Source of the DNA: Purshia tridentata
Taxonomy: Eukaryota > Streptophyta > Magnoliopsida > Rosales > Rosaceae
Length of the DNA: 43,085 nucleotides
Direction of reading: 5' to 3'
Assembly (NCBI GenBank): GCA_003254885.1
Contig: QANT01002452.1
Coordinates: forward strand, 1 to 43,085
This document shows positions 22,201 to 33,239 of the stretch, piece by piece. The stretch's first letter is position 1. Each line of letters begins with the position of its first letter. The translations under genes were made by a program, and so were the position numbers. The notes under the pieces are model-generated. The model saw nothing but the letters and a program-made list of their open reading frames with translations. It made no database searches and was not told where the DNA came from.

Positions 22201-23094
22201 TCAAGGAGAGGTTGATCCTTCATTAAAGGTTCCCAGCCAATTTCTCCGCAATATTTTGAACCTTTCATCCAATGTCACAACTCTCATGACCTTCTTCAAG
22301 TGCAACATGGAGTTCACTACTGGCATAAGCAGCTTTGAATTACTTGCTGAAACCTCAGAAAGCTTGTCTTCTAGTACAGGTTTGGCTTCAGGACTGTAGC
22401 CACGACAAACAAAATCATAGCTATCATATATATAGTAGTTCTGTTAACATCATCACTAGCCAACAACCATCCCCTTCTTCAAACATGATTTACATATGAG
22501 TCAAATAACATCAACAGCATATCATATACATCTACAAGTGGAAAAAATAAATGTAACATCAATTTAAAATATTTTCATTGAAATAGTCCATGAGTACCAG
22601 CTTGAGGAGTAACAGTATCAGATTTCTCTCAGCCCCAACATTCATGTTTCAAATAGAGCACTTAAATCCATAATTTTGTCCATCTGCTTGCATGTCATTG
22701 TTTCAAATGCAGCACTCGGTGTCATCTTCACCCAATCCGGAAGTGAAAACCCTCCCCGGAGGCCTATGCGTTCACTCCTTGTTACAGAACTATCTGAATA
22801 CAGCTGACCTAATCCTGAAGAGCATAAGCTATAAATAATCTTGTTCTTAAGAAAGTATCATCTACAACAATGCAAAGGATTATATGATCATCTTAGTGAA
22901 TACAATGAACATAGACGCTACTTCTGCAAATTTACAAACTAAAACAAACTGAAAATGAAAATGTGGAAGAGCTGAGTCTTACTTCAACAAATGAGCCGCT
23001 GATTCTGTAAGGATGCCAGTACTTTTCCATCATTCACCAAAAGCTTTGTCATCCCCTCTGATGGAAGTGCTCTTAAGTGTTGACCATTCATCCA
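22201..23094 (-). pseudogene. Organellar glutamyl-tRNA synthetase pseudogene fragment
   Basis: Two separate stretches read on the minus strand match the anticodon-binding C-terminal half of plant plastid/mitochondrial bacterial-type GluRS. At 23094-22984: WMNGQHLRALPSEGMTKL, then a one-base frame change, an in-frame TGA at 23030-23032 where the family has Arg, and then WKSTGILTES. At 22406-22201: SPEAKPVLEDKLSEVSA, a frame change, an AAY..SSELH.ALEEGH segment, then directly VTLDERFKIL. The normal intervening 45-50 residues, which contain a KSLKRKGKSLFMPLR-type segment, are missing. Catalytic HIGH/KMSKS parts are absent. It is therefore a truncated, frame-broken and internally deleted copy. 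The functional gene must lie elsewhere in the genome. Confidence 0.8.
22642..22814 (-). pseudogene. Unrecognised exon-like fragment lying inside the GluRS pseudogene
   Basis: A clean 57-codon frame runs from a good acceptor (CTTCAG|GA, exon start 22814) to a TGA at 22642-22644. It contains LRGGFSLPDWVKMTPSAAFE and MTCKQMDKIMDLSALFE. It reads like a real terminal exon and does not match GluRS, although it sits between the two GluRS pieces. I do not recognise the family. It could be a captured gene fragment or the end of an unplaced gene. Confidence 0.4.
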
Positions 23095-23099
23095 CCTTT

Positions 23100-25535
23100 A
23101 GTTTGTAAGTAGATGTTAAAGGAGAAAAAATTGGGAAATTTCAATACCTCAGTAATGCACCAGCAAAGCCATTGATTCAAGAACCCAATAACAGCCTAAA
23201 TGCTCAAAGACATGATCCACAGTAAATCATAGAAATCAAAACATAGACATGGGAATAATATTACAGAAAGCGACCATGCATCTGCAATATACTCTTTTAA
23301 TGTTTCTCGAAATATTGTAGATTAAAGCCAACATTACCTTAACTTAGACTATAAGATGTCAAGAATATTTATCAATATTGACAATGAAACTATAAGAAAA
23401 TGAAATCAGTACGATAAAGGTGTGGTTGGACTTGAAGGAAACCATAACAAAAACATCTAGTAGCCCAACTTTCTTAGCAAGCAAGAAACAATGAGTATTA
23501 TTAATAAATAACCACCTGGCCTGATCAAACGGAAGGCATTGGGAATCCTAGAGCCTGTACTAGAATGAAGTTTAGGTACCAAAATCAGCTTTTGTCATAT
23601 TGTTGAAAGATATTAGAAACCTCAACATAAAATAAAAACAGGACACAAGTTTGCCTTAAAGAGTATTTGGAAAATGCTCCTCTGCTCTGAAATCTGAATG
23701 CAAGTGTTGGGAGAGTCAAGCTAGTATGATAGTCATTTGGCCACAGCAAATAAAAGGCTTGGGAAAGGCTTGCTTGAATCCATTTTTGTTTTTGACCATT
23801 TGCTTGAATCCTTTTAAAATGATTGGATTCACTGAAAAAGGGCCTGATCCTCTACCAGGCTTTTGGTTCTAGCTTGTACAAGGCTTTTAATCTTGACCAT
23901 TAAAGGAATCCAATGGTTGAATGGGGCTATATATTTAATAAACCAATTTATATTTATAATTTATTCAGCATTCAATAGTACTGACTACTGAGATTTAATG
24001 ACCCATCCCCTCCCCATCGTGTCCCTTAGCTGTGCCATGGCTGACTGATCTGTCGTCACCATTTTGGTCCTTCCATGGTTCTTCTCCTCATTCCTGGGGC
24101 TATATTTTTATCCACCACCCAATATTTAGCTTTAATGATTTATAAAAATGAAAAAGAAAACTTCACCCTTCCCCTCCTCCACTGTCTTCCCTTGGTGTTC
24201 ACTCTCGTCCACTGTTCCATGGCAAATATGCATCAAAGCCCAGAAAGAAAATCAGAATTTCTTTGAACTGATTTTCCGGTGGACGACAATTGCTTGGTCA
24301 GTTTCTCTTTCTCACTCTTCCCTTATTGCTTGAGCATGAAACGTTGGTATATGACAGAGACATACATGAACCGCAAGGATGAATTGGGTTTTGGGTACTA
24401 GCAATATTTTTTCTTTCTGTGTGTGCATGGGTGTTGAACAAAACTCAGATTATTTAGTGTTGTAGAGTGGGTTAACTGAGAAAAGTGGCATTTTGCAATC
24501 AGTTTAGTTTCTGGGTGAAAACATGGTAAATGAAATCTGTTGACTATGTGTCTGTAGAATGGAAATAACTTAGCACATACATTTTCAAGGCTTCAAATTG
24601 TTGGAAACTCTCAGACCCATTTATATATCTTTTCCAACTTGAAACCAAGATTCATCATTAATATTTTCTTTGTCAGGGGTTGGCACAAAGATAATTACCT
24701 CTTTTTCTTACAAAGCAAAGAGAGTCATGGTAGCATTTCAGAAAATTTAAGGTCCTGAAAGATTTGTTCCTTACTTCGCCACCCGGTCACATAATTAATC
24801 CCCGCTCCCCCTTTTTCATTGACAGTTTTAGAAAATTCGAAAGCAGAATTGTAGTGGCTCGATTGAACCCACTTGTACTTTTGATCTCATTAGTGGTTAG
24901 ATTTAACCTACTCGACCTCTTTCTTTCTTATTTTCGGAATACATAGAACACATTTTCCTCATTTGTGCTGTTGTAAAGCCATCCAGGCTTCATTTTCAAC
25001 TGGATTTTTATATGAATAATGTCTAGTTACGGTTCTGTTTGATGCTGAAAGATACAAACATATATGGCATAGAGGATACATGAATAATGACTAGGGCCCA
25101 TATTAATTTATGAAGTATTCAAATTTTGGAAACCGATTTCTTTTGTATTTTTGTTTTAATGATCACAGGACATAGAGGATACAACAAAGTACAACCAATC
25201 CCACACAACACAACCAACAACCACCCCCCCCCCCCCAACAACTCCATGGTCAACTGGTGCTTCCCCCTTCTACAGATACCACCAAGGCTGATAAAGAGTA
25301 GATTTCCTCTTCTGTGGTTTGCTTCTATTGGTTAAATCTTCCTCCCTCAGTTTTCAAATTTTCCAAATTCATTGTTATCGATATTTTTGGTGTCTTTTGT
25401 TTATGTATCATTCCAAGATCTTTAGGAAAAATTTATTGTAGTTAATTTGATGGTTCTTTCATTTTAGGTATTTAGTTATGGCTTTTTTTAACTTCAAGAT
25501 GTTGGACCTCATTGTCTATTATTGTGGTTGCCTAT
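23100..25535. other. Long intergenic stretch, no supported gene
   Basis: No gene is supported over about 2.4 kb. A slightly more GC-rich, pyrimidine-rich part at about 24000-24300 has short open frames without motifs. A poly-C run of about 13 lies near 25224-25237. Earlier GluRS exons were looked for upstream of 23094 on the minus strand and not found. Confidence 0.45.
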
Positions 25536-26095
25536 TATAGTGTCTTCTACCACCCTAACCAATTGGCTGCTAAAAGAAAATATGAAGGTATAAACTACTC
25601 ATTGTAATTCCAATTTCCAGCTGCCTCACTAACACAAAAGGAGAACAATCATCCACTCACATCCTCTTGCTAGTTTGGTTCAAGCTTGCAAGCATTTGAT
25701 TCAAAAGGATTGGTCTTGTTCCTTGTCTCATGTTTATAGGGAAAAGAATCTTGCTGCTGATAGGATGGCTGATCTGGGTCATTCCATTGATCTTGGTCTT
25801 CTGGTGCCTGATGACCCCCCTCAAGCATGCTTGCTGACTCTGATTGATGATGTTGCTGGTGTCTCAAATTTCGTTTTGTGTCTAGTTAGTTTTCTTTTTG
25901 TGGTTTGGGCCCAAGGCCCCCATCTCACCAAAAAAACAAAAGGAGAACAATCATCTTATCATTTCCAGATATTCTTTTTCCTACTTTGCTCATTCTATTT
26001 AAACCAAGGAATGTATTAGAACGTAGCCATTACTTGATTGAAATTGAGGTGCATGGACACCAAAATAATGGGTTAGGGTGGTAGAAGACATTATA
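25536..26095. repeat. Inverted 25-bp arms 510 bp apart, enclosing a LINE insertion
   Basis: The left arm 25536-25560 (TATAGTGTCTTCTACCACCC plus TAACC) and the reverse complement of 26071-26095 agree at 24 of 25 positions. If the LINE fragment and one target-site copy are removed, the arms lie about 200 bp apart, the size of a small foldback element. The arms do not coincide with obvious target-site duplications. Confidence 0.65.
25654..25935 (+). mobile_element. 5'-truncated LINE carrying the RNase H C-terminus
   Basis: The insertion is flanked by a perfect 20-bp target-site duplication, ACAAAAGGAGAACAATCATC, at 25634-25653 and 25936-25955. Its translation on the plus strand is the tail of the RNase H-like domain that ends plant LINE polyproteins (WSCSLSHVYREKNLAADRMA, then DLGL.VPDDPP). 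A stop and a short 3' UTR (GGGCCCAAGGCCCCCATCTC) and an A run follow. Only the last 282 bp inserted, as expected of target-primed reverse transcription. It cannot move on its own. Confidence 0.9.
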
Positions 26096-27966
26096 GTTTC
26101 CAATCAAGGCTTTGGCTAATTTTTACCTACTACATGTGATCTTGTTTTCTTTGTTTAATCTCACTTTGGCTTACTGTAAGCTACATTTTAGTTTTCGTAC
26201 TTTCAATTGTGCCTTGTTCTATGATTAAATAAGAAATTCTTCTTGGTGTATTAGGACATTATTTCAAGCGTCTTTGTAAATTATGTGAACTGATTACAAA
26301 ATCTAGTCTTTAACTGTTCTGAATAATGAGAAAGACTTTTCATTTTTCAATCAAACCGATTGAGAATCTCTTCATATTTTAGGTGGGCATCCGATCAAGC
26401 GTTCATCTCACATAACCTTTCTTCTAGCCAAGAATCCCATTATTGGTTTAATCAGGGCCAGGTCAGAACGATCAAATTTATGTTTTCTGTCCTTATTCTA
26501 GAACCAACCCTAAAATACTAGAACCAACCAAATTCAGTTCAATTCTTGATTCTCAAGGTTGGGTACTCAACCCAACCTAATTCAAAGAATTAGAGATCTT
26601 ATATATTTTTTATGTAGTTTGCTAAGTTATCTATATTTGGTTGTTTATAATATGTAAGTCTGACATGTCTTTAAGTTAGTTATAATTGGGAAATTAATAG
26701 TTGGCTTATTTACCCTTGATTAAGTCCATAATAAGTATATAATAATTTGTCCCTATATATAATAACAAAGAAAGTTTTGAAAACCATTGAACTCTTCCAC
26801 ACACAAACAAATCCCCTTGGATTTTGTATTGGTTTTATGTTACTATTAAGCTGCTCTGTGTCCAAAATTTTGACACCCAAATTAGATTGGCTCAGGTACA
26901 AAATCTTCAAGAACAGAACCAAATTGTTTCAATTTTTTTATAATTGTATAACTCTGGTTTTCCTTGAAGTTATAGATTTTGGTCTTCAAAGTGAAAAAAA
27001 AAGATTTCTCTACATCTATGTATTCTTATGCATTACTAAGGAAATGCATGTAAAACACGTGTAAATCCCCACACTTGAATAATTGTATGTTTCTATTAGA
27101 ATAAGTCAATGCATTAAATGGAAATTATTAGCATGGATTTTTTAAAATCGACCTTTGTTAATTAGCATAATAATAATAATTATGAGTAGCCAACACTGAC
27201 GGCCTATGGGCTGAGTGACACCTCCTGCCCCTTAAGAATAAGGGTGTACAGTGAGTTCCAAGGTTCGATTCTTGATTGATGCATGAACAACATTTTCATG
27301 TGAGAGAGAGAGAGAGAGAGCAATTTCCCTAGCAGAGAAGGAAAAACATATAGCTGGCCTTGAGTGTCTCTGATGTATATTTTACTCTAGCCTTTTTCAT
27401 GTAAAATATTTTTTTTTTCTAAGTAGCGCAAGCAATTAAACTTTCATCAGTCTTGTCAAATACAAATTGTTTCCTAATAGACCGGTCAGAGTTATATCTT
27501 TATATAGAAATATCTAAATCATATCTAGCAATATGGGAATTTTCTTAAAGGGGTTCTCTGTATTTTGCCAAAATTTTCTCTCATTTATTTTTTTAATTGT
27601 CCCAGTCCTCTAATGGTGAATGGGTGCACTCAAGCTTAGTGATATTAAGCAATCATCAAGTATTTTATGGTTCAGGTTAGGGAAAGTTAAATGACAGAGA
27701 CTAGACACTTTGATTTGTGGAGTCAAGCATGATCATTATAGGTACACCCTCAAAACTTACATGGACTTGACCTTATTGTATAGCATCTTCATCTTCATTA
27801 CAGTATTATGCATGCCATGTGGCCGTATCAATGTAAGGAGAGAAGTAGCCTCTATAAGAATGTCATTCTCGACTCAATTGTTCCTATTGTACTTCACCTT
27901 CAGTTCTTGAAGATAACCATATAGCTTTATTTTCTTCTGCGATTAACCAACAAGCTTCTCTTCATT
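26096..27966. other. Intergenic stretch upstream of the C2H2 gene
   Basis: There is no clear gene. About 27185-27330 looks like a decayed SINE: a GGGCTGAGTGAC A-box-like word and GGTTCGATTCTTG, a good B box, precede a (GA)n run at 27302-27320. No target-site duplication was found. The last 450 bases before 27967 presumably hold the promoter of the zinc-finger gene; a TTTATATAG word lies near 27500. Confidence 0.45.
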
Positions 27967-29046
27967 ATGAATGGCCAGCGAGACAATTCCCTTCAACCAT
28001 TTGATGAAATATGGTTTGACGTAGCCGATCAATGTGGAAAGGAATTTCAACTTCCAAATCTTTGTAGTCCTATCAATCCCCAATGGTGTGACAACAGCAA
28101 CAACTTGGTTTTTTCGCAAGACCAACAGCCTCATACTCCTGATCTACTTGATAATTCTCATGAATCAGATTTTATCAGTACATCTTCTGCTGCAAATCAA
28201 GTAGATTCTTCTCTGGTCATGGAAATGGTGCCTTCAATCACCAACTGTGTCCCGATGGCCTATCAAGAAGAAGGTACTTCCACAGGTAACCATATGGTAC
28301 AATTTCCTAGATCAAATGGTTTACCTAAATCTGATAGCTATTCTTGGAAAGGCCTAGATATCAATTTTTCTTTGAGAAATCAGGATTTTCTTGTTGTTAA
28401 CGCCGCCAAGTCACCATCCATGATTTCACTTGATTCGTTGTTTTTGAAAACCAAGCGCTTTCGTACTTCACCAAATGCATGTCAATTAGATTCAAATGAT
28501 CGCGTCATCAATAATCCTGTCTGCTTTTCTAGCTCTGGATGCCCTCCCTCTTTTGGGTCAGGTGGTTCTCTTCCTTTGAGAAACCAGGAAATCAGATCTT
28601 CTAATTTCACTGATTCACCATCCTTTCTCCAAAATGGCTCTTGTGTCCAGTGGAGTCAAATGGCTCATGTTCCTGTTCTGACTAACACATCTGGGACTGG
28701 TGCAGATGGAGATATAAATCATGGTCCAAACCCCCTTCAGAATGTTAGCCACTGTACAGAAATTAGATCAAGTGTGTCTTTCCCAGTGGAAAATTATGTA
28801 GGATCATCAATCCATGCTCCTTTATCTAATTGTGAGAGGTCAGAAAAGAAACAAGCTGTTGGTCCTAGTTCATTGAAGAATGGCCGTCACAATGGAAAAT
28901 ACACTTGCAAGGTGTGTAATAGAGAATTTCCTGACTATAATTCCTATGGAGGGCATATGAGTTTTCACGCAAAGGCAGAAAGGGCAGGTAGAAACTTGGC
29001 CAGCCAAAAAGATGCCTCAATGTATCAAGGGCCACGAATGGTATGA
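27967..29046 (+). CDS. Single C2H2 zinc-finger protein, about 359 aa
   Basis: A continuous 360-codon frame starts MNGQRDNSLQPFDEIWFDVA. Most of it is Ser/Asn/Gln-rich and probably disordered. Near the C-terminus is one classical zinc finger, C314-x2-C317-x12-H330-x3-H334, with the plant-type core SYGGHMSFH in place of the usual QALGGH. A basic/Ser-rich tail follows. This layout (long low-complexity region plus one C-terminal plant-type finger) suggests a nuclear DNA- or protein-binding regulator, but I cannot name a characterised orthologue. The frame ends 6 bases after a good donor (ATG|GTATGA at 29041), so translation may instead continue into an exon at 30288-30401. Moderately sure it is a real gene; start and 3' structure are less certain. 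Confidence 0.75.
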   Translation: MNGQRDNSLQPFDEIWFDVADQCGKEFQLPNLCSPINPQWCDNSNNLVFSQDQQPHTPDLLDNSHESDFISTSSAANQVDSSLVMEMVPSITNCVPMAYQEEGTSTGNHMVQFPRSNGLPKSDSYSWKGLDINFSLRNQDFLVVNAAKSPSMISLDSLFLKTKRFRTSPNACQLDSNDRVINNPVCFSSSGCPPSFGSGGSLPLRNQEIRSSNFTDSPSFLQNGSCVQWSQMAHVPVLTNTSGTGADGDINHGPNPLQNVSHCTEIRSSVSFPVENYVGSSIHAPLSNCERSEKKQAVGPSSLKNGRHNGKYTCKVCNREFPDYNSYGGHMSFHAKAERAGRNLASQKDASMYQGPRMV

Positions 29047-30849
29047 AATTGAAGAAAACAACTCCCAAAATAAAGAGAGGTTATTAATCCCTCCATAGAG
29101 ATTGTGAAAAGTGGATGCGATCAAAGGAACTTCCCCACCGAAGAGAATTAGCGAAGGAACTTCCCCACCAAAGGAAAGCCTCTCTACTTTGCAAGGTTGA
29201 AAGAGTTGTCTTCACCTAGGATTGAGCAGAAGGGAGACCAGCCAACATTTGATGCCCGCCAGCACAATCTTTCTAAGTGAACGTTGTGCCTAGAGTTTCT
29301 CTCTTTTAATAAAGAAACAGGACTCATTAGTGAAGAATCAAAGCAGTTAGTGAATTTTAATCTTAGTGCACATGCTTCTCTTAGTTTTTGCTTGCCTTTA
29401 GATTTAATGTAGGATGGCATGAGTTTAGGTACTGGACCTTAATCCAAGCAAGTCTTTGTGATCTTTACTTATTTCCTTAAAATTATTTCAGCTTGCTCTT
29501 TTTTCTTTTTTCCCTTTTTAGTTAGAGTCCATCGCAATGTTGTTTGGATGGATGTAAAGTTAAACATTTTTTTTTTTCAGTGATGAATGCTGATTTTGTT
29601 TACCACCATATAAAGTTTTCAGATAATGTGTACTCATTACATTGATTGGTTTCACGATTAAACTGTCAAGATAAAGTCATTCTAGAATTCATGTTCCCTT
29701 TGATATTTTGAAGTTAATTTCTGCTTGTATTATGAGTAGTGAATATGACAATAGAGCTTGATTGGTTCAGAACCAAAGTAATTGACACTATAGCTTAATT
29801 AGTTATATATTTGAGTTGAATTCATGGTGTTGGAGTCATGTAATAGCTTGATTGGTTCAGAACCAAAGTAATTGACTGTAGCTAATGCAATATCTTGTAA
29901 TTTAATTTTGTACCTGTGGTTTGTGTGCATTCTTTTTAAAATGATGGTACGACCTATCCATTGAGTCATAGCAGAAGGTTAGTCATAAGACTGGTTCTTA
30001 TTAAGATGCATAACATTGTCCTGCAATGGCAGTGGTGCCTTCAAAAACTTACAGAAATAACACATTGCATCTTTTTGGGGAATCATACATGCCTTGCATT
30101 TGTCAAGTTCTGAAGCCATTTATAGTGTTTATGAGATTAGCTGACTAGCGTATCACACTAATGTGGATCTTTAAATCTTTTTGTGAGTTTTTTGTTTTGA
30201 AGAATTTATTATATTATATAAGTTTGAAATGTGTACACTCACACAAACGGATGTATGTGTATGTATGTGGTCTTGCACAAACTTCAGGTGGTTCTGGACA
30301 AATTTAGGTCTCTAGAATTGGAAAAGAAAGGTTGGCCCAAGCAGAAGCAATCTTCCCTGAAGCCAGATAGAAAGCTCAAAATGCTTTTGAGAAAAGAATG
30401 ACTAGGTGGAAAAATGTTGAACCAGATCACTAGCATAGTTGAGTATGTGTTGCATTAGCTCTCCCATTGCATCCAGTTGTAAATTTTTTTTTCTTCATGT
30501 AACCTGACTGCTTACTAGCCCTATGTTATCATCTCAGTACAGTGCTTCTCCTGTGTTTGTTGTCTGTGTTACTGCAAGGTAACTAAAAGCAAAATGAGTG
30601 ATAGATTTGTCATCAACATATGTTATCTTAGTTTCCAATTTGTTTTTCCCTTCATATATTTTCCCTAACAAAGTATTGACTGAATTTTTGTAAGCAGTTA
30701 CAGTAATGCCAAGTGAAGTTGGCTTTAATTGTGTAGGCCTTGGACAAAATATGTACTCACAAGTCTTGCTCAATTCTTTAATTGGAATGCCCTGATACAA
30801 ACAAAGAAATATACCAAATATTTTGTTAAATTAGTTCTGTTAGTCCAGA
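29047..30849. other. 3' region of the C2H2 gene with possible last exon and short repeats
   Basis: The first 400 bases are likely 3' UTR or intron. GGAACTTCCCCACC occurs twice, near 29127 and 29158. A 32-bp sequence starting AGCTTGATTGGTTCAGAACC occurs at 29755-29786 and again at 29845-29876. A candidate exon, 30288-30401, begins after ACTTCAG, is in phase with a donor at 29041 and codes a Lys-rich tail (LEKKGWPKQKQSS) to a TGA. Nothing else is supported here. Confidence 0.45.
30288..30401 (+). CDS. Possible terminal exon of the C2H2 gene (38 codons)
   Basis: After the acceptor CTTCAG, 38 codons stay open to TGA and start VVLDKFRSLELEKKGW. The phase (0) fits a splice from the donor at 29040/29041, which would remove the present Val-stop end of the zinc-finger frame and add a basic 37-residue tail. 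It could equally be chance. Another frame here also reads protein-like but has an internal stop. Confidence 0.3.
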   Translation: MVLDKFRSLELEKKGWPKQKQSSLKPDRKLKMLLRKE

Positions 30850-31460
30850 GTTGTATTTTTTTTTTTTTTTTTGGCCAGGCTGTTAATCCAAAGTTTTTTT
30901 TTTTTTAACTACAAACATTTGTATTCAAATCTCATACTCTGGGGATTGGTGGGGTTTTAAGCCTGATTAAACATTATTAAAATGGGAGGCAACATCCACA
31001 CTCCACTTTCCTCCACTTACACTCCTTTTCTAATTTTTATTATTTTTATATCTTTTAATAAATTGAATTCCCAACTTACCCTTATTATGTTCTACAAGAT
31101 TTTAACTTTCATCTTTCCCAATTTTAGAAATTCATAACCCATAACGTCCTCTTTTGTAATTTTTTTTTTTTTTTTGGGCCCAGGCTGTTAATCCAGAGTT
31201 TAACTACTAACATTTGTATTCAAGTCTCATACTTTGGGGATTGGTGGGGTTTTAAGCCTGATTAAGCATTATTAAAATGGGAGGCAACAGTCACACTCCT
31301 TTTCTAATTTTTATTATTTTTATATCTTTTAATAAATTGAATTCCCAACTTACCCTTATTATGTTCTACAAGATTTTAGGTTTCATCTTTCGCAATTTTA
31401 GAAATTCATAAACCATATTTTGATGCTCACCGCAAAACCAATCAACGTCCTCTGTTGTAG
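30850..31460. repeat. About 300-bp tandem duplication
   Basis: Copy 1 is about 30850-31158 and copy 2 about 31159-31460. Both contain a T run, then CAGGCTGTTAATCCA, GGGGATTGGTGGGGTTTTAA, AAAATGGGAGGCAACA and TTATGTTCTACAAGATTTTA, and end near ACGTCCTCT.TTGTA. Copy 1 has an additional short CACTCCACTTTCCTCCACTT segment. The unit itself is not recognised as a known transposon. Confidence 0.85.
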
Positions 31461-32292
31461 AATCCATGGAGAAGTGTAGTAGAAGTGATATTTTAAAGTC
31501 AAATAATGTAATAGGGCCATTGAAAAACAACCACTTTTATGTGAAGGGTCTTATTGGGTCTTTGGAGGTTAATTGATGGCTCTCCAAAATTCTGAAAATC
31601 AGCATCTTTTGCCAAATTATTCACCTAATCAGACGCTAATAAAACTGGTGGGTTCTTGGTGGTTTTAAGAAAGGAAGAGAACAAACTAACAAGAACTGGG
31701 CGGTGGAATTCTACTCATGATGGCTATTTAATTAAGAGGCAAAAGTCTTAAATCTCAAGGCCCAGATTAGTCTTAAGAGGCAAAAGTCTATAATGGAAGT
31801 TGCAACCCTTGTGGCCAATGGCACTGGCAGCCATGAGGATCGATATAGTGGTGCTCAAGAATGAGGTTCATCGTAACCTTTAAATTTGACTATTCTCTTT
31901 TAGAGCATTAGCCGGTTTGTGGCTTCTACTCTTTGGGTCATGGTGAAGGGTAGGTTTGGAAATTTAATTAATAAAAAGATGTAAAACAATTAAAACTTAA
32001 AAAAGAGAGTAAGCAGAGAAAAGTAGAGCGTAAAAATCACCTCTCGAAAAAAATAATATATTGCATTAAAGTTGGCAATGATTTCACTGATTATTGACAG
32101 AAAAGATCAATATGTCTACAAATGAAGCTCCGCATTACGTACATGTTTGCAGATTCTCTCTCTCTCTACCTATCTCTCTCTCTCCTTTATGTTGGCATCC
32201 CTTCCGATCTAGCAAGGAATGTGAAGAGAGAGATGGGAAAAGAAAGAGAAAGAGAGAGGGGACAAGAGCTGCTGATGGTGTAGGGTGGGTTT
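31461..32292. other. Intergenic stretch, nothing recognised
   Basis: No gene is seen. There are CT-rich (about 32154-32185) and GA-rich (about 32222-32262) simple tracts. The open frame across them is compositional. Confidence 0.5.
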
Positions 32293-32493
32293 GACTGCAA
32301 TAATATTACACTTATTATATTTTTATATTATAATTTTATACTATTTTATGTGGCAATTTGCATAATATTTATACATTGAATACTAAAAAAATAAAAATAA
32401 AAATTCTAAAAATAAGAAAACATCATGTCCATTATAATCAATAATGACACGTAAAATAGTATAAAAATATGGTAAGAATAGTATTATTGAGTC
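32293..32493. mobile_element. Short AT-rich MITE (about 201 bp)
   Basis: The left arm starts GACTGCAATAATATTACACT and the right arm, reverse-complemented, starts GACTCAATAATACTATTCTT. Both then read ATATTTTTATA and TACTATTTTA.GTG. There is no coding capacity. Word content and arm structure resemble the MITE at 8108-8289. Confidence 0.65.
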
Positions 32494-32799
32494 TAATTGT
32501 CAGCAAGATGTCGTTGAGATGGCAGCTACTAGGGGATGGGATCGGGCCTTTGGTTGTTGTTGATTTTTCCGAAAAAAAAGAAGTAATTGTTTTCTTTTAT
32601 AGTCTTTTAGTATTGAGTTAAAATTATAATTTTATAATTGTTTTTTAGAAACGTGTGAGGTAAGAAGAAAAAATGTGTGTATATACTATATAGCAGTCGT
32701 CTTCCTCAATAAATGTTACAATGTTTTTGCACACTTAATCTCAAATTTACCCTTTTACCTAAAATAAAATATCATATTTACCTGTTAACAAAATTTAAA

Positions 32800-33001
32800 A
32801 ATAATAAATTATATAACAGAAACCATCTCCTCCCAAGTTCCAAGCAACATCAAAGAAAATCCAAACCCCACTCATCCACCCACTCCCATAAATTTGGGTC
32901 AATAATAAATTATATAACAGAAACCATCTCCTCCCATGTTCCAACTAATATCAAAGAAAATCCAAACCCCACTCATCCACCCACTCCCATAAATTTGGGT
33001 C
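32800..33001. repeat. 101-bp tandem duplication upstream of the YqaJ-like gene
   Basis: Copies 32800-32900 and 32901-33001 are nearly identical (AATAATAAATTATATAACAG ... CCCATAAATTTGGGTC). The few differences cluster in the CCAAGCAACAT / CCAACTAATAT part. It lies about 240 bp before the probable leader exon, so it may duplicate promoter elements. Confidence 0.92.
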
Positions 33002-33239
33002 TCCTTGTGACTTTCATGACTAAGAATCCAATAAGAAAAGAAAGAGGAGGGAAAAGACATGGAAGGGGGTTTGGGTTTGTTTGGAGGGGGAGGGTTTTGT
33101 TTTTTTTTCATGTTTTTTTCGTTATTTTCTTTTTAGAGGAAAATAAAAAGATAAGATATGGGACTTTCCGGAAGATCTCAACCCTTAGAAAAAATTCAAG
33201 GGTTTAGATTAAAAGGCAGTACTAAAATTAGAGCCTAAA

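Noticed and set aside
24064-24333. Possible exon in a GC-richer block
   Set aside because: The frames are short, lack any motif and have no convincing splice partner.
27185-27330. Second SINE as a firm call
   Set aside because: A good B-box-like word and a weak A-box-like word are present, but no target-site duplication or A tail was found, so it is only mentioned in the spacer entry.
30534-30800. 88-codon minus-strand frame
   Set aside because: It has no recognisable motif, no flanking gene signals and lies in AT-rich spacer, so it was not called.
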